Source: Burkholderia gladioli (GTDB lineage Bacteria > Pseudomonadota > Gammaproteobacteria > Burkholderiales > Burkholderiaceae). Taken from it: a stretch of 6,073 nucleotides of DNA. The stretch covers positions 1 to 6,073 of the forward strand of contig WNEB01000104.1 of the NCBI GenBank assembly GCA_009914575.1, read 5' to 3'. Under the pieces are notes generated by a model, which did no database searches, was not told the origin of the DNA, and was given only the letters and a program-made list of their open reading frames with translations. A program made the translations under genes and the position numbers. Shown here in pieces: positions 6,060-6,073 of the stretch; the stretch's first letter is position 1, and every line of letters starts with the position of its first letter.

Positions 6060-6073
6060 ATGCGCAAGGACAT
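6060..6073 (+). CDS. First codons of an IS5-family transposase, cut by window end
   Basis: ATG 6060 begins M-R-K-D and the window ends within the fifth codon. The M-R-K-D start and the distance of about 112 bases from the IS end fit the IS5-family transposases of Burkholderia as I remember them. The upstream bases GACAAGAAA give at best a weak ribosome binding site. Too little is visible to judge whether the transposase is intact. Confidence 0.5.

Larger units (their letters stand above)
5948..6073 (+). mobile_element. Left end of an IS5-family (IS903 group) insertion sequence
   Basis: The terminal 18 bases match the IS903 inverted repeat at 16 of 18 positions, which places the exact IS edge at 5948. 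About 110 bases inward an ATG at 6060 starts M-R-K-D, as in Burkholderia IS5-family transposases I recall. GC content falls relative to the genes around it. The element is cut by the window end. Its insertion lies 13 bp from the mltA start and would separate mltA from its upstream region. Confidence 0.85.

Noticed and set aside
1..6073. CRISPR arrays, tRNA, rRNA or riboswitches
   Set aside because: No spaced direct repeats, tRNA-like fold or known riboswitch core was seen on either strand.

Overview
The window is GC-rich and has the gene content and protein sequences of a Burkholderia-type betaproteobacterium. It holds a phenylacetic acid (paa) catabolism operon on the + strand, a convergent murein transglycosylase gene (mltA) on the - strand, and the edge of an insertion sequence (IS) at each end. 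No database search was possible, so gene names rest on recognised motifs and family memory.

Layout: 1-176 is the 3' end of a probable IS256/mutator-type element, with a transposase C-terminus stopping at 135. The leader at 177-319 carries a perfect GC hairpin and a TetR-type palindrome that fits a PaaR operator. The operon follows: paaN (ring-opened aldehyde dehydrogenase, 320-2011), paaG (epoxyphenylacetyl-CoA isomerase, 2109-2898), paaI (hot-dog thioesterase, 2900-3391) and paaK (phenylacetate-CoA ligase, 3432-4727). The lipoprotein gene mltA (5934-4783) converges on paaK. An IS5-family, IS903-group element begins at 5948, 13 bp before the mltA start codon.

In the intact pathway PaaK makes phenylacetyl-CoA, the PaaABCDE monooxygenase (not here) epoxidises the ring, PaaG isomerises the epoxide to oxepin-CoA, a hydratase opens the ring, PaaN oxidises the resulting semialdehyde and PaaI rescues CoA from dead-end thioesters. 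Here two of the four genes are broken. paaN has an in-frame TGA where the family has Trp. paaG has a 2-base loss in a CG run that shifts the frame. paaI and paaK read intact. Two independent lesions in one operon between two ISs suggest recent decay, as in a host-restricted or IS-rich Burkholderia lineage; assembly error remains possible. I see no evidence of a novel system. The points most worth checking are the paaN/paaG lesions, the IS beside mltA, and the overlapping hairpins that cover the paaG ribosome binding site.
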